Shown here: positions 1 through 11,591 of the stretch, in pieces
Layout of the letters: each line of letters begins with the position of its first letter
How positions within the stretch are numbered: the stretch's first letter is position 1
Source: Nymphaea colorata
Lineage: Eukaryota; Streptophyta; Magnoliopsida; Nymphaeales; Nymphaeaceae
Reading direction: 5' to 3'
NCBI RefSeq assembly: GCF_008831285.2
Contig: NC_045145.1
Location: 21,468,040-21,532,039, forward strand
DNA length: 64,000 bases
Notes under the pieces: generated by a model
The model's database searches: none
What the model was told of the DNA's origin: nothing
Seen by the model: only the letters and a program-made list of their open reading frames with translations
Program-made: the position numbers and the translations under genes

Positions 1-884
1 GCGAAGGGATTATGTAGTAAATGATGAGGCAATCCCTGAAGGCGTGTATCAGTAAAAATTTGGCAGTCGGCCACATCAATTGGCTATGCCTACAAGTTTA
101 TGGGAAAACTGTTCAACACTTAAAGCTGATGTAACTCATGTAGGTTAAAGACTCTGGTCGTCAGAGTGATGCTTTTTTCTGAACCACAAAGACAAATGTA
201 ATTTTAAGTTGTGCATCTCTCAATCTATCTGTAAAACTGGCTTGCAACTAGATAGCAGGCAATAATGAACTTGTCAATATATCGTACTGGGTTTAGCAGT
301 CATGTGATCTCTGGTATGAGGTGTCCATGTCTCTTTCTCTTGAACGGTGATTCTAAGGCTAATGGACATTAAGAGACACCAAATCTAGGTGATCAATTTT
401 TTTTATTGTTTTTTCTCAGAGCCACCGATCATGATAAATCACCACAGTTGAGTAACTTTGCTTTGTTTCAAGCTTTGATGGAGAAGGAAAGGTTGCAATA
501 TATATATATATATATAACTTTAGCTATCAAAGTCACTCAACTATGTTCATCCATTTAAAATATATAAATGGTTGAAAAAAAAAGTGAGAGCTAATATTAA
601 ATGACAAAAATACAAATTACCTTTTCTCTTTTTAATTTTTTTGTTAACTGTTGATCATTGATCGAACGACTCTTATTAAATGGTTAGTGATTCGCATACA
701 TATTTATGCATATTTGTTATTTTATACTTATTTGTTATTTCATATAGATATATGCTATCTCATAAACCCACAGTAGCTAGTAAAAATTGAACAGATGGCC
801 CACAATACCGAAACCCGTCCACCCAGTTAAGCTACACATCATTTGGAAAATTAAGAGAGAACTAGGAGGAAGATATAGACATAC
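1..884. other. Presumed intron or downstream part of the TIR gene; no firm exon
   Basis: AT-rich sequence with a short (TA)n run near 498-516. On the minus strand a short candidate terminal exon (118 down to 76) would follow an AG and add about 13 residues before a stop. Its encoded residues do not resemble known TIR-family sequence, so I do not call it. Nothing else coding is visible. Confidence 0.4.
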
Positions 885-1507
885 CCGTTCGCGCTGTTCT
901 TGAGACTGAACCCATGAATGCTTGTTACTTTCCGCAACGCTTTCCTCCACTTCTTCTTCTCATCCGCACTCGCACTTCGGAACCGACCCTGAGAATGCCT
1001 GTACCAGCACCGAACGTCGTCCGGTTCTATGTCGAAGAATATGGGGACGATATCCACACTCTGGTCCGTCTTCATCACCTCCACCATCTCAGTGACCTCC
1101 TTCAGGCACCAAATGGAGTCGGCGTAACTCTTAGAGAATATGGGCAGCAATATCCTCGATTCTCTGACGTGCTTCAACAAGTTTTCGATAGGTTCCCCCT
1201 TCCCCAAATCATTGTTGTCCATGAAAGCGCTGACGTTACTCCGTTTAAGGTCCTTATACAGATGGCTGACGAATCTGTTTCTGATGTCTTGCCCTCTGAA
1301 ACTCAGAAATGCGTCGAACAGGAATCGTTTATCATCATTCTCATGTGCTGACGAAGAAGCGGCTCCAATAGGTGGTGACGGTACATCGCCTTCAAGGTCG
1401 GTAGGTCCTGGAGAGACAGGCGGCTCCCGTGTGGTCACTACCCTGATCGTGTACAGCAGCAGGCCAATGAAGATGATAAAGGCCACCAGTATTGTAAAGC
1501 CGTCCAT
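885..1507 (-). CDS. Membrane-anchored TIR-domain protein, first exon (gene incomplete in window)
   Basis: The first exon encodes about 208 residues. Residues 5-22 form a hydrophobic helix, likely a signal anchor, followed by a Pro/Ser/Asp-rich linker (about 27-59) and a TIR domain (about 60-203). The start of the domain reads FDAFLSFRGQDIR, followed by a BB-loop region near 97-105 (NNDLGKGEPIE). The conserved SIWCLKE motif places the NADase glutamate at E137. Plant TIR domains cleave NAD+ and make ribosylated nucleotide signals read by EDS1 dimers. The exon ends at 885 in a good donor (CGG|GTATGT, phase 2). Reading on past it gives a stop 13 codons later, so an intron is likely. I see no NB-ARC or LRR exon between 1 and 850, so this is either TIR-only or a gene leaving the window. 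The start at 1507 is the first Met and directly precedes the membrane helix. The gene is divergent from the SAG101 array that begins 1.55 kb away. Confidence 0.88.
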
Positions 1508-3062
1508 TACTTGATCTGTCGGCCGGCAATTAATTATCTAACTGCCACCCAGCACTTTCGAGCAGACGAGCAATCAGTCGGCGACTGTTGCTGTAAGGCT
1601 GCAATGGAGGAGAAGAGAGAGGGAGAGAGAGAGATATGTGGCTTGAGTTAAGCCGTAGATGGGAATGCTGAGTGAAGATGAGTTGAGATACCTGCCATGG
1701 CATATATGCAGCCACGGGCCCTGCGCAATTTCTCCTAAGGGGAAGAAGAGATGCATACGACAAGATCAACGTTGCAGAGTCTTTCACGGCATCCGGCAGG
1801 CACCTTCGTCGTCAATGGGATGGATGCAGGCACGTTGGTCGTCAATGGGAAGATAAATGACTAAAATACCTTTAGTTGATACGGTAATGTAAAAACAATA
1901 ATAAAAATTTTAAAAAAACTATAGAAGATATTTTTTTAACAAATTATTAAAATGTCCTTCTCTTTGGCAACTCACTTTCCTTGACAAGAGAAGGCCTAAT
2001 GGCACTATTTGGCTCATTCATATTTGCCTTAAGGAAAAAAAAATGTGGAAAGATAGTAATAAGTTTAACTTACATCCAATTTTTCTAAGTGGCCTCTTAT
2101 TTTTAGTTTTATGATTATTTTTTCGGTGTCTGGTGGACAAAAGTTTTAGAACTTTCCTTCCACCTCGGCGTTATGAACATGTGTTTGATGGGACGAAGAA
2201 ATTTCTTAACATTTACCTATGAGGTTCCTCCGATAAAAGATTCCCATGAACAATTTGGTCAAACAATTTTGGAAAGGCAAGTCATTAAATTCCGTCGTTT
2301 CTCGAGCCAGTGAAATTTGTCGTTCCTCGCGATGGACTTCACGTGGCGATTTAATAAAAGGCCGTCTAGTGGGCAGAAGAGAGAATGTGATTGGGGGAAC
2401 ATCTCCCTTGGACTTTTTAGATAAATATCTTATTATATCCAGCTGCTATTCATTTCCAAAATCTATTCTTGTTGTTCAATTCAATTGTGCAGTGGATTCG
2501 ATGTAAAAAACGAAAGTTGGATTCTAAAAATAAAATTCAAATACAACAACAGTATGGGATTTTATTCGTTCATCTTCCAACTCGAGTTCAATGGGATGCG
2601 CCTCAAGGTAGGGTTGATTGGAACCATGTCCGTTCATATCGCTTCCTTTGATCCACGATTCAACATACTCCCCAGCCAGAGTTACAGTCCATTTTCAAGC
2701 CGCCATGCAAGGACGAAGGCAGATGTGGATTTTGGCGTTTGTCTTCACCTTCTGCCAAGCCAATGGCTCAACGTCCTTGGTCGTTGTCGTTTACGCGTCC
2801 GGCGCATCATCTAACGTCCAATCCAGTGCCGGCTATCGCATGTGAACTTGCAATTAAAAATCCTTGAGTTGCGATCTGATCTTATGCATTCTTCAACTTT
2901 ATGCGGAATCTCCTTCTCTCTCTGGCTAAGAATCGTGCTCTTCGGCTCTCCCTTCCTCTCTCTGTGTCTGAAAAACTTTTTGGTTCTTCGGCCGCCTCCC
3001 ACTCTCTCTCTCCCTCTCTCTCTCCCTCTCTCTCTCCCACACACACACACACACTGATAGAC
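1508..3062. promoter_or_regulatory. Divergent intergenic region between the TIR gene and SAG101-L1
   Basis: This 1.55-kb spacer separates two outward-facing start codons, so it must contain both promoters. Next to the TIR gene is a GA/CT-rich stretch (about 1611-1645) of the kind common in plant 5' leaders. Next to L1 is a CT then CA repeat leader (about 3001-3055). A short imperfect tandem repeat (about 30-bp units, AATGGGA shared) lies at about 1797-1856. I identified no defence cis-element with confidence. Confidence 0.5.
3001..3055 (+). repeat. CT/CA microsatellite leader of SAG101-L1
   Basis: A (CT)n tract interrupted by CC, followed by (CA)n, ends 8 bp before the L1 start codon. An in-frame ATG at 2901 runs through this tract without a stop, so initiation there would add a 54-residue low-complexity extension. 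Confidence 0.85.
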
Positions 3063-4997
3063 ATGGAAGCATCGTGGAAGTTCAGTGGTGGAGTGGCGAA
3101 GGCGAATCTGATACTGTCCGGTACGCGGATCCTCCACCGAGCGTGGGAGTTCATCTCACAGATCCAACAATCTCCCAGATCAATCAGCTTCGCCATCAGG
3201 GAGCTTCCCCGCTTCACGATCCTCGCCTTCAATTCACGGAGTCGACCGCAAGACGTGCTGCCAAATTTCGAGTCACTGGTTGACTCCCATCCTCTGAGCT
3301 TCCTCATCACCAAGGACAACCCCTCCGTTGCTCTCGACAGCTTCCCTCTTTCCACTTTCTGCACACTCTTAGAACACCCCGATCTCAAGAACAAGGTGGG
3401 ACTACCACATAAAAGAGGGAAACTGTTCGCAATTCCATGACGGCTACTTGTCTGTTTCTTTTCTTAGAACAGGTTGCTCCTGATATATACTGATCTCCAG
3501 GAGGCACAATTGGCTAATGGTATGTATGTCTCTTTTCGTGGAACAGCTTAAGACACTAACCGCCAAAAATCAACCAAGGCTCATAGTTGTTGGTCACGCG
3601 GAAGGGGGAGCAGTGGCTGCCTTATTCACGCTATGGCTTCTGAAGAACAGGTCCTCCGCAGCACTGCCCTTATGCATCACCTATGGATCCCCTTTTATTG
3701 GAAACAAAGGACTCCAGACAGCCATTGGCAAGATGGAGCAATCGAAGTCTCAATTCTGGCACGTCCTCAGTCTTGACGATCCCGTAATTTCCTCCTGCGG
3801 CTTCCTTGAATCAGCCGAACTACAGTTCAAACCTTTTGGCACCTATCTTCTCTTATCAGAATCAGGTTATGCTTGTATCGATGACCCCGATTCGGTAATC
3901 GAGCTGTTGAGATCAGCAGATTCAGCTCAAACGGAACCCAAGGATTATGGAGCCATGCTTCAGCAACTAGAGCAGAGCACCAAATACAGAAAATGCAACG
4001 TTCAGGTCACTCCTTCCAATGACAGTCTAAAAGTGGATTTGGCTCTACAATTACAAACATTGGAAATTGGCTACAATCATCTGGTATTCTCTCTTTGTCT
4101 CTTTCTCGAATATTTTGTGTGTGTGTGGAACCATTAAACGTGAAAACTGATTAAGTATTGTTTTGAAAGAAGCAGGGTGAGGATGCCCTTCTTCAAGCAA
4201 TGGAGAAAAGGCACAGAAGCGAATGGAAGAAACCGACTCACAACTCGAAGAAGCTCAACAACATGAAAATGAAAATGGCCCAACTTGAGTGGTTCATGAA
4301 ATTCTGCGAGAAAGGAGGCTGCAACTACTATGATTATTACAAGAGACCAGAGAACTCTGGACGTGAAAATGTAAACGTTTGGACTGATATCAAGACCTTC
4401 CTCGTCGACTACTGGAAGAAGGAGGTGAATAAAGTAGAAAACAAGCCACAAACACAAGATGCTCAGTTCCGAGACAGATGGCTCTTCGGAGGAAACAACT
4501 ACAGAAGGATGGTGGAGCCTCTGCACATTGCTGAATACTACACAAAAGGTGGTACGGACTACCTGAATCGCAGAGAGGCTCACTTTGCAAAGCTGGAGGG
4601 TTGGGAACAAGCGGATTCTGCGAAGGAGGAGAAGAAGGGCGACGCTCCAAAGAAGGAGGAGCCGAAGGGGAAGAGCGCGGCTCCCAACGTCACGCACGAC
4701 TCGTGCTTCTGGGCTCGCGTGGAGGAGGCTGCGCTCAAATTGCCTGAGCTCGAGAAAGGTGGGGAGGGCAAGATAAGGCAAGAATTGAGAGAGTTTGAAG
4801 ACTACGTCATGAAACTGGTGAACGACTATTGGTTGTCGCCTGATGCTTTCTTTGAGGGAAGCTCATTCATGGTGTGGTGGCGACGCTACTGGGAGATGTT
4901 ACAGAGGGTAGAACCAGATTCTGATCGAGATTCCCGCCCGTTTATTGTTTTCATGAGCAAAGACGGATATCTCAATTACGTAAATTCAGCTCAGTGA
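3063..4997 (+). CDS. SAG101: SAG101-like EDS1-family protein L1 (three exons)
   Basis: Exons 3063-3395, 3547-4083 and 4176-4997, with phase-0 introns of 151 and 92 bp, give 563 residues (Arabidopsis SAG101 is about 540). Exons 1 and 2 encode the alpha/beta-hydrolase-like domain with FTLWLLKN, CITYGSPFIG and KPFGTYLL. Exon 3 encodes the EP domain: MAQLEWFMKFC, NNYRRMVEPLHIAEYY, HDSCFWARVEEA and FMVWWRRYW. SAG101 forms heterodimers with EDS1 that sense TIR-made nucleotides and recruit NRG1-type helper NLRs in nucleus and cytosol. The nucleophile elbow reads GHAEGG, so Ser is replaced by Ala (A129) and this copy should not hydrolyse esters. The usual Asp in EPLDIA is His. The start at 3063 is chosen because paralogues align from this Met; an in-frame ATG at 2901 is the alternative. 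Most compact member of the array. Confidence 0.92.
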
Positions 4998-6934
4998 AAA
5001 CAATATCATCCCTTTCTTGATATGCATGGATCAAAAAAATAAGAAATGTACAACGGAAATGAAATCGAATGAAAAATTGATCCTGAAGAGCATGAGCGCA
5101 CAGACACTAACGTCTGGATTGAAAAAGATGCAATATTTACCATGTCCGATTTATTAACATTCAGATATTAGAATTTGAGTTTGGATTCATATTAAAAGGC
5201 TGTATATATTTGAAATACTAGTTTAAGTTCACAATCACAATCTAATTCAAATTTGGCTTACAGTTTTTTATATCCAAATCCAGCTTTTAGATACACAACC
5301 GAATGTGAGGTGCACTATGATATGTTAAGAATTGACTTTCAAAGTGCTTGTGCGAGTATTGAATACGAGATATTTATTCCAAATTGAATGTGGATGCAAA
5401 TCCAATTATGATAAAAGAGATCTATTTAATACTAGATTCGATTCAAATCCGATTGGACTCCATTTCTTAAATCTAAACTTAAATGAAGTCCCTTGCCAAG
5501 AGTTTTTGCATTGTCCGGATAGACATTGGCGGTTAGTACTTAGCAATGGGGCGGAGGGAATGGGGGAGGGGGCTTTACATATAAATTTTGAAAATTTTAG
5601 TTTAATCGATATAAAAATTTTAAAAAATTATATTCGACCCCTATTAAAACTATATTTCAGCCCCTGCAAAAAGTCCAAATTGCATTGGATCAGATTTAGA
5701 TTTGAGAAATGACATCTAATCAAATTTGGATTCAGATATTATACATAAATATTTGATCATTTTCAGGTCAGATTTACTTTTAAATAACAATCCTATATCC
5801 ATTGCCCTTTTATTTTGAAAGTCGGTTGAATTTGATTTATAGAGTTGGGTGTGAGTTAAAAAATCGAATTCGGATTGTGAAATTGGATTTTGGATTTAGA
5901 TATAAGTTTTCTTCTTTTGTATTCAAACCCTAATTCAAATATGTGAGCATTCGAAAACCAGATATAACATAAGATTACATCCAACTCGAATCTGATCCAC
6001 TTACATTCCTAACAGGGAGTAAGAATTGTACATAATAATTATATCTATATAACTTAAGGTACACTTGTTTTCCCTTGGATCTGATCTGAGGAGATAAAAA
6101 TTCCCACTCTCTAGAGAAAGCCTTAGATTTTGTATTAATACCACAAGTTGTTATGCATTATTTTAAAATTTATAAAAAATTACATTAAGGGAAACTTAAT
6201 TGCATTTATGAAGGTCGGGACAATTTCATATTATTTTTTAGGGAATAAATAATAGTTTGGGAATTAGATTTTCAAAAAGAATCTTACGAACTCTTTTGTT
6301 AATCATACAAAAGCTTGTCTATCTAATAATGCGAAAAAGCATGGGGCAATTTCAATTTCAAGTGTGTTTTTTTTATTGCTATGGATGTATTTTCTTTTCC
6401 ATGTATCCCTTGGGGTAGGAATGATCAACGATTCCGACAAGACTTGAACTCGTTTGCTTAAGCTCAATTGGAGTTCGAGCTTAACTGATAACTTGAATTT
6501 AGTCAAGTTCGAATTGGGCTCGTTTAGCACTAATACTTATTTTTTGTAAATTCAAAAACTTAGAGTTGCCTAAATAAAAATGTAAAAATTTAACATATAA
6601 AATATATATTGAGGAACACAAGTTTAAACGAGCTCGAGGTCACCTTACAAAACTTGAATCGAGCTTGAGCTCACCTCATATAACATGTTATATGAATACA
6701 GATTGAGCTCACCTGATAAAACGCGACTCGACCTGGCTAGCTGGACCCGCTCTTTTGTACATCCCTACGAGGCTTTTTCCGCGCAGCAGTGTTGGTTCTC
6801 TCTCTCTCAGAAGCTTCTCTCTCTCCCACGCCGAAACTTCGCAGGCCAATAATTGAGTTCGAATGAACAACCCATTTCCATGAGGACAGTCTCTCTGTCT
6901 CTGTCTATCTCTCTGAATTTCGAGGTAGCTATCC
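4998..6934. other. Intergenic, no gene
   Basis: AT-rich sequence separating L1 and L2. Around 5540-5670 is a degraded piece starting near ATGGGGCGGAGGGA and containing AATTTTGAAAATTTTAG, which resembles fragments of a common plant interspersed repeat. The sequence before L2 (about 6790-6934) is CT-rich and probably its leader; it is shared with the broken copy at 17 kb. No reading frame has recognisable similarity. Confidence 0.6.
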
Positions 6935-9900
6935 ATGGAAGGTTGCAAGTTCAGTGGGGGCTCAGCGAAGGCTAACCTGATTCTCTCCACAGGCATCCTT
7001 CAAAGGGCGTGGACCTCCGTCTCCGAGCTCCAACAATCGGGCAATCACCATCTCCCCTTCGTCGTCAACGATCGTTTCCACAACATCACAATCGTAGCTT
7101 TTCATGACTTGCAGAACCAGACGCAAGACCTCCACCTCCTCCCACCCTTTCTTGCTCCCCTGCAGCAAACCCATCCCGACTTCGGCTTCCTCATCACCAA
7201 GGACAATCCCTCCATCTCCCTCCACGCCTCCCCTCTCTCCACCTTCCTCCGCCTCCTCCGCACCACCGACCTCAAAGCCCAGGTATGTACGCCTTTACTG
7301 CTTTAGTTTCTTTCTTATCAACGATTATGTAGCTGCCCACCTTCTGCGCTCTGTTCTGCATATGTTGAACTGAAGATTTTCTGCAGATCTTTTGTGAATC
7401 CCAACCTTTCCCTCTCTGATGCGTTTAAATCCAAGCTTGAATGGCAAAACTCGGGTGGTGCCCAGAATTAATCGCACCTTTCCCCGTTCTCCGGCACCGG
7501 AAATTCATTAAGTTTCCCCCCGCGGAGGGAGGATAGGAATTGGGGAACATTTGTCGCGCGCCATGCTTTCCTGTAAGGCGTTTGTTGAAATCCCCATTTG
7601 GGAAAAGGATTTCATTCCTTTCATGAGAAAGCTACCCATTTCGTGTAGCAGGGAGAAGGGGAAAATGGGCACCTGAAACAGAGTAATCCTTTAGGCAGAA
7701 AGTTACCCTTCGACGTTGGTTCAACGAAGAAAGGAGCCTCTTTCCGTTGAATTGCATCGTTTGGTTTGAAAGCAAAGAGTCGAAGTCTTCGTTTGGGTAA
7801 TGAAGAGGTATTCATTTGAAAAATCTTTACATGTTCCTTTTCTTTACCCTTTCGGGATGCATTGAGGATTTCTCCAAAGAGTGGGTGATGGGTGCCCCTT
7901 ACTCGGTTTGACTAAACTCGAAGAGGCACCAGACCAGCCTGAGTGGGCTCGGTGAGTTATCGGGCTGGCCCGATAATGGGTTTGATAATATTTTTTAATA
8001 TATAATTTATTATTTTACATATAAAAAAAAGGACTAAGCAGAGCTTTGGATGGTAGCACAAATTCAGGTTTTGGGGGCAAAACTTGATTTTGTCTCTAAA
8101 ACAAGTTTTAGAGGTGTTTGGATGATTTGAAAACTGTGTTTGATTAAAATTTAAGAGGCATTGAATGACACCCTCACCTAATCCAGTCTTTCTGGAAATC
8201 TGGTTTTATGAAAACCAAGTTTCTTAATGGGTTTTAAAAACTTTGTTTTTGTTTTTGTCTAAAACCTAGTTTTTGAATAACCAAAGGGAGGGCTGGTTTT
8301 ATGCTTTCTTTTGCAAAACCTGGTTTTGTCAAAACTGGGTTTCTTCAAGCCCAGTTTTGATGGCACCAACCACTTTAAAAACATAATTTTTGTGATGTCA
8401 TTCAAACACCTTCTAGTTTTTAGAAAACCTGATTTTTAACATAGGGGAGGTCCTCTGGGATGCTCTCAAAGAAGAACAGATTTTTCAATTAACTTCTTAA
8501 CATACAGTATTCCACTCAAAGTGGGTTGAGAATGCCATCAAGTGTGTTTCATATTCTATGTTGATCAATGGTAAGGAAGGAAAACGTTTTGGTAGCAATA
8601 GGCAAAAGGAAAAAGAATGCCCATTACAATTTTCAAATATTTGAATCTGGCTCTTACTAAAACTTTGAAAACTATTAGCCAGCCATATGAAAATGAGTGA
8701 AAGATTTAGTTCCCCTCAGTCACTACTTACTCTTGGTGTTCTGTTGTTTTTGAAACAAGCTTCAAAGATCAACAGAAAAGAACAAGCCTCAGCTCATACT
8801 TGTGGGTCGGTCGATAGGAGGCTCGGTTGCTGCTCTATGCACACTGTGGCTTCTAAAGAACCAGTCGTCCCCTTCGCTTCCTCTCTGCATCACCTTTGGA
8901 TCTCCGCTCGTCGGAGACGAAGGTCTCCGGAAAGCCATCGACGCTGTTGAGCAATGGAAGGCCCAATTCTGGCATGTTGCAGGGCACGACGACGTAATTC
9001 CGCGACTTTTTGCTTGTCGGCCGACGGGTCAGAATTCATGCAGCCAGTGCAAACCCTTCGGCACCTACTTTCTCATTTCCGACTCCGGCTGTACCTGTGT
9101 TGATGATCCGGACTCGGTCCTTGAGTTGCTCGACCTCACTTCTCCAAGCTTGGACAAACTGCCAATGCAACTGCGGCCAAAGAACTACGGCGTTTTGCTA
9201 AAACAACTCGAGAAGAAGCCACTCTGCAGGAGCAGAAATATTCAAGCTGCCCGTTTCCAAGAAAGCCTTACTGTAGATTTGGCTCTACAGCTGGACTCAG
9301 TTGGCATTGGGTCCAACCATCTGGTAAGAAAAGCATCCTTCTTCTTTGTTGATTCACCATTCAATCAAAATGATTTGATGGCTAGCTAGGCGAGAGTTCT
9401 GATTAGCCCCAAGCGTTGCTTGAATACATGGCGGCTTGAGCATTCAACTGGCTTTTCTAAATTGGACTAGCAAGCTTATTGAAGGATTACAGTGTTTTTC
9501 TACATAAATCAAACCAGTTTAAATTCATGAACTGATCACTTGAGATCTTGCATACTAGCATTCACGCACTTTCCTTCTCATACCCTTCTTCAGAAATCTG
9601 ATGAGTACGATTACTACATGCATTTTGTGATGCCATTAATTTAGAAACACAAAGAGCTGCTTCAATCAATGGAGGGAAGAGAGAAAGAAGTGCACCTCAA
9701 ACGGAAAAGCGCCCCTAATCCTTCCAAGAGACTCAACGAAGTGAAGAAGCAAATGGCCCGTCTGGAGTGGTACAAGAAAGAGTGTGAGTCGAAGAACACG
9801 ACCTACTACGACTGTTACAAGAGCAGGAGAACGGCGAAAGACATAGACGTCATTAAATTCAAGAACATACTCAACAACTACTGGAAGGAGAAAGTGGAGG

Positions 9901-10439
9901 AAGCCGAGAACAAGCCGCAGCTTCCGCACGCTCGGATGAGCGTCAGGTGGCTCTTCGGTGGAGTGACCTACAAGCGTATGGTCGAGCCCCTCGACATCGC
10001 CGATCACTACCGGAGAACCGGCCGCGGAGACTACATGGCAAAAAGACCTCGCCATTATGAGTTACTGGATAAATGGCACGAGGAAGATGACAAGAAACAC
10101 AAGGCGGCGAAGAAGACGAAGAAGGAGAAGGGCACAAGCCTCACGGATGACTCGTGCTTTTGGTCTCACGTTGAGGACGCTGCACGAAGGCTGAATGAGC
10201 TGAAGAAGGAAGGGAGAATCGCAGGAGGCAAGAGCAAGGAGGACCTGTGCAACGAACTGCGGGAGTTTGAAGGCTATGTGATGAAGTTGGTGAACAACTA
10301 CGAGTTGTCCCCCGAGGTTTTCCTGGAGAACAGTTCGTTCATGGAGTGGTGGAATGAGTATGAGAAAGAGCTGGAGCCTGGTTACAGTTCACAATTTGTT
10401 GCTTTCATGAAGGATAGACGCTATGTCCATTACAAATGA
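6935..10439 (+). CDS. SAG101: SAG101-like EDS1-family protein L2 (three exons)
   Basis: Exons 6935-7282, 8760-9323 and 9645-10439, with phase-0 introns of 1477 and 321 bp, give 568 residues. The lipase-like half shows LILVGRSIGGSVAAL, so the GxSxG nucleophile Ser is kept (S134), followed by CITFGSPLVGDEGL and KPFGTYFLIS. The EP half shows MARLEWYKKECES, TYKRMVEPLDIADHY, DDSCFWSHVEDA and SFMEWWNEYEKEL. A Lys/Glu-rich loop (KKHKAAKKTKKEK) precedes the DSCFW motif. Role by family: EDS1 partner in TIR-driven immunity. Exon 2 has no ATG near its start; it begins with CTT after TTTTTGAAACAAG, and the frame is continuous from exon 1. Closest relative in the array is L3: exon 3 and the 3' flank (for example GAGGTTCC after the stop) are very alike. 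Intron 1 carries transposon-like sequence. Confidence 0.92.
7870..8035. repeat. Possible hAT-like fragment in intron 1 of L2
   Basis: A GC-rich patch (GAGTTATCGGGCTGGCCCGATAATGGG) followed by AT-rich DNA resembles the interior of the hAT-type element at 32671-33006. Ends and target duplication are not visible, so this is at best a fragment. Confidence 0.3.
8110..8415. mobile_element. Inverted-repeat element in intron 1 of SAG101-L2
   Basis: AGAGGTGTTTGGATGATT near 8110 is answered by GTCATTCAAACACCTTCT near 8398-8415 in inverse orientation, giving a foldback structure of about 300 bp rich in AAAACTGGTTTT-type words. A related stretch (GTTTCTTAATGGGTTTT) occurs in opposite orientation near 12840-12870 in intron 1 of L3. 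No target duplication was resolved. Confidence 0.5.
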
Positions 10440-11591
10440 GAGGTTCCGACCTGTTCATCTCCCCTTGTAAATTGTGGTTCCTTGCACTTTGGAATAGCCT
10501 TTGCCCATAGAAAAAGTAATAAAGTGCATTATTTGCGCCTCATAATTTTTAGTTCCATAATAAAGATTTCAATAAAAAGTTTGGAAAATGATATTTTGGG
10601 GCGTATCAAAATTTTGAAACCATAATTGGCCCCTCTTATAAAAAATTTTTAGCTCTAGCCCTAATGATTATTAAGTAGGTCGTCTAGAACAATATGGTAA
10701 ATGTCACACTGAAGCATATTTACTTTCTTTTCGTATCCCTTCCCTCTGATGCACGAAAGGAATTATTGTTAATGACTTCTCAACATTAATCTTAAATCCG
10801 GCCTTCACCTGAAGTTCACGTAGAACCTTTTATTTTTCTTAAGGCTTAAGGGTTGACAGATGCCTTGCTGAAAAGTAAGTAGAGGAATTTATACTCTTGT
10901 TCATCCCAAAGTGCTTTGGAACAATTATTTTCCCATCCTCTGCCTCCACATTAAACATATATGACAAAAAGCCCAAAGCGCACTTATTATAACAAAGGCA
11001 AGTTGTTAGTTCATTAGTTTGCATTTTCCTAACTATATCATAATTATCTCTCTATGAATATTTACAAAAATGATGCGGCCTTTGTATTGGTATTAAAAGG
11101 TTCATGTGTTTGTTCATGTGCTTCCTTAGAGTGTAAAATAAAATTTCTCAACAATTTAGCAATTTAATTTTCAAAACCAATCCGATGAACTGTTTCTATG
11201 AATCATAGAAGAGCTTACCTACGTTTTGAGCAATATGAAAGGCATACATGTGGTGTTTGTTATTATCGTCACCTTCCTTCTCACGAAAAGAATCTCCCAA
11301 CCCAATAAACCCAATAGTATGGGGAGTGGTTATGTAAGGATTATTCGTGCAAACAGAAAAGAACAAAAACAAGTTTAAAGATTACAAACACAATTTTTTT
11401 AAATAATTTTTCAGAATATCCCATCTTCCTACCTTTTTTTTTTTCCCCATATTACTTATACAAAACAGTGCAGGCAACTTCTGTGAACAATGCAAAAACC
11501 TTTTAGTGCACAGAGGTGGCGTACATAACCAGCTTCTCACAATAACACCTTTAGTTTCTCTTTGGCTCTTTCAATTTCTAGGAAGTCATCC
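10440..11591. other. Intergenic region and L3 upstream sequence
   Basis: The first ~130 bp are the likely L2 3' UTR, with an AATAAA near 10518. A block at about 10719-10785 (TTTACTTTCTTTTCG through TTAATGACTTC) has a recognisable partner upstream of the broken copy at about 16645-16706, showing that upstream DNA was duplicated along with the genes. The rest is AT-rich with no gene. Confidence 0.55.

Noticed and set aside
76-118. Possible last exon of the TIR gene on the minus strand
   Set aside because: Phase fits and an AG precedes it, but it encodes only 13 residues without family similarity; such matches arise by chance.
914-1514. Plus-strand open frames opposite the TIR exon
   Set aside because: They are antisense shadows of a clear TIR domain on the minus strand and have no recognisable protein features.
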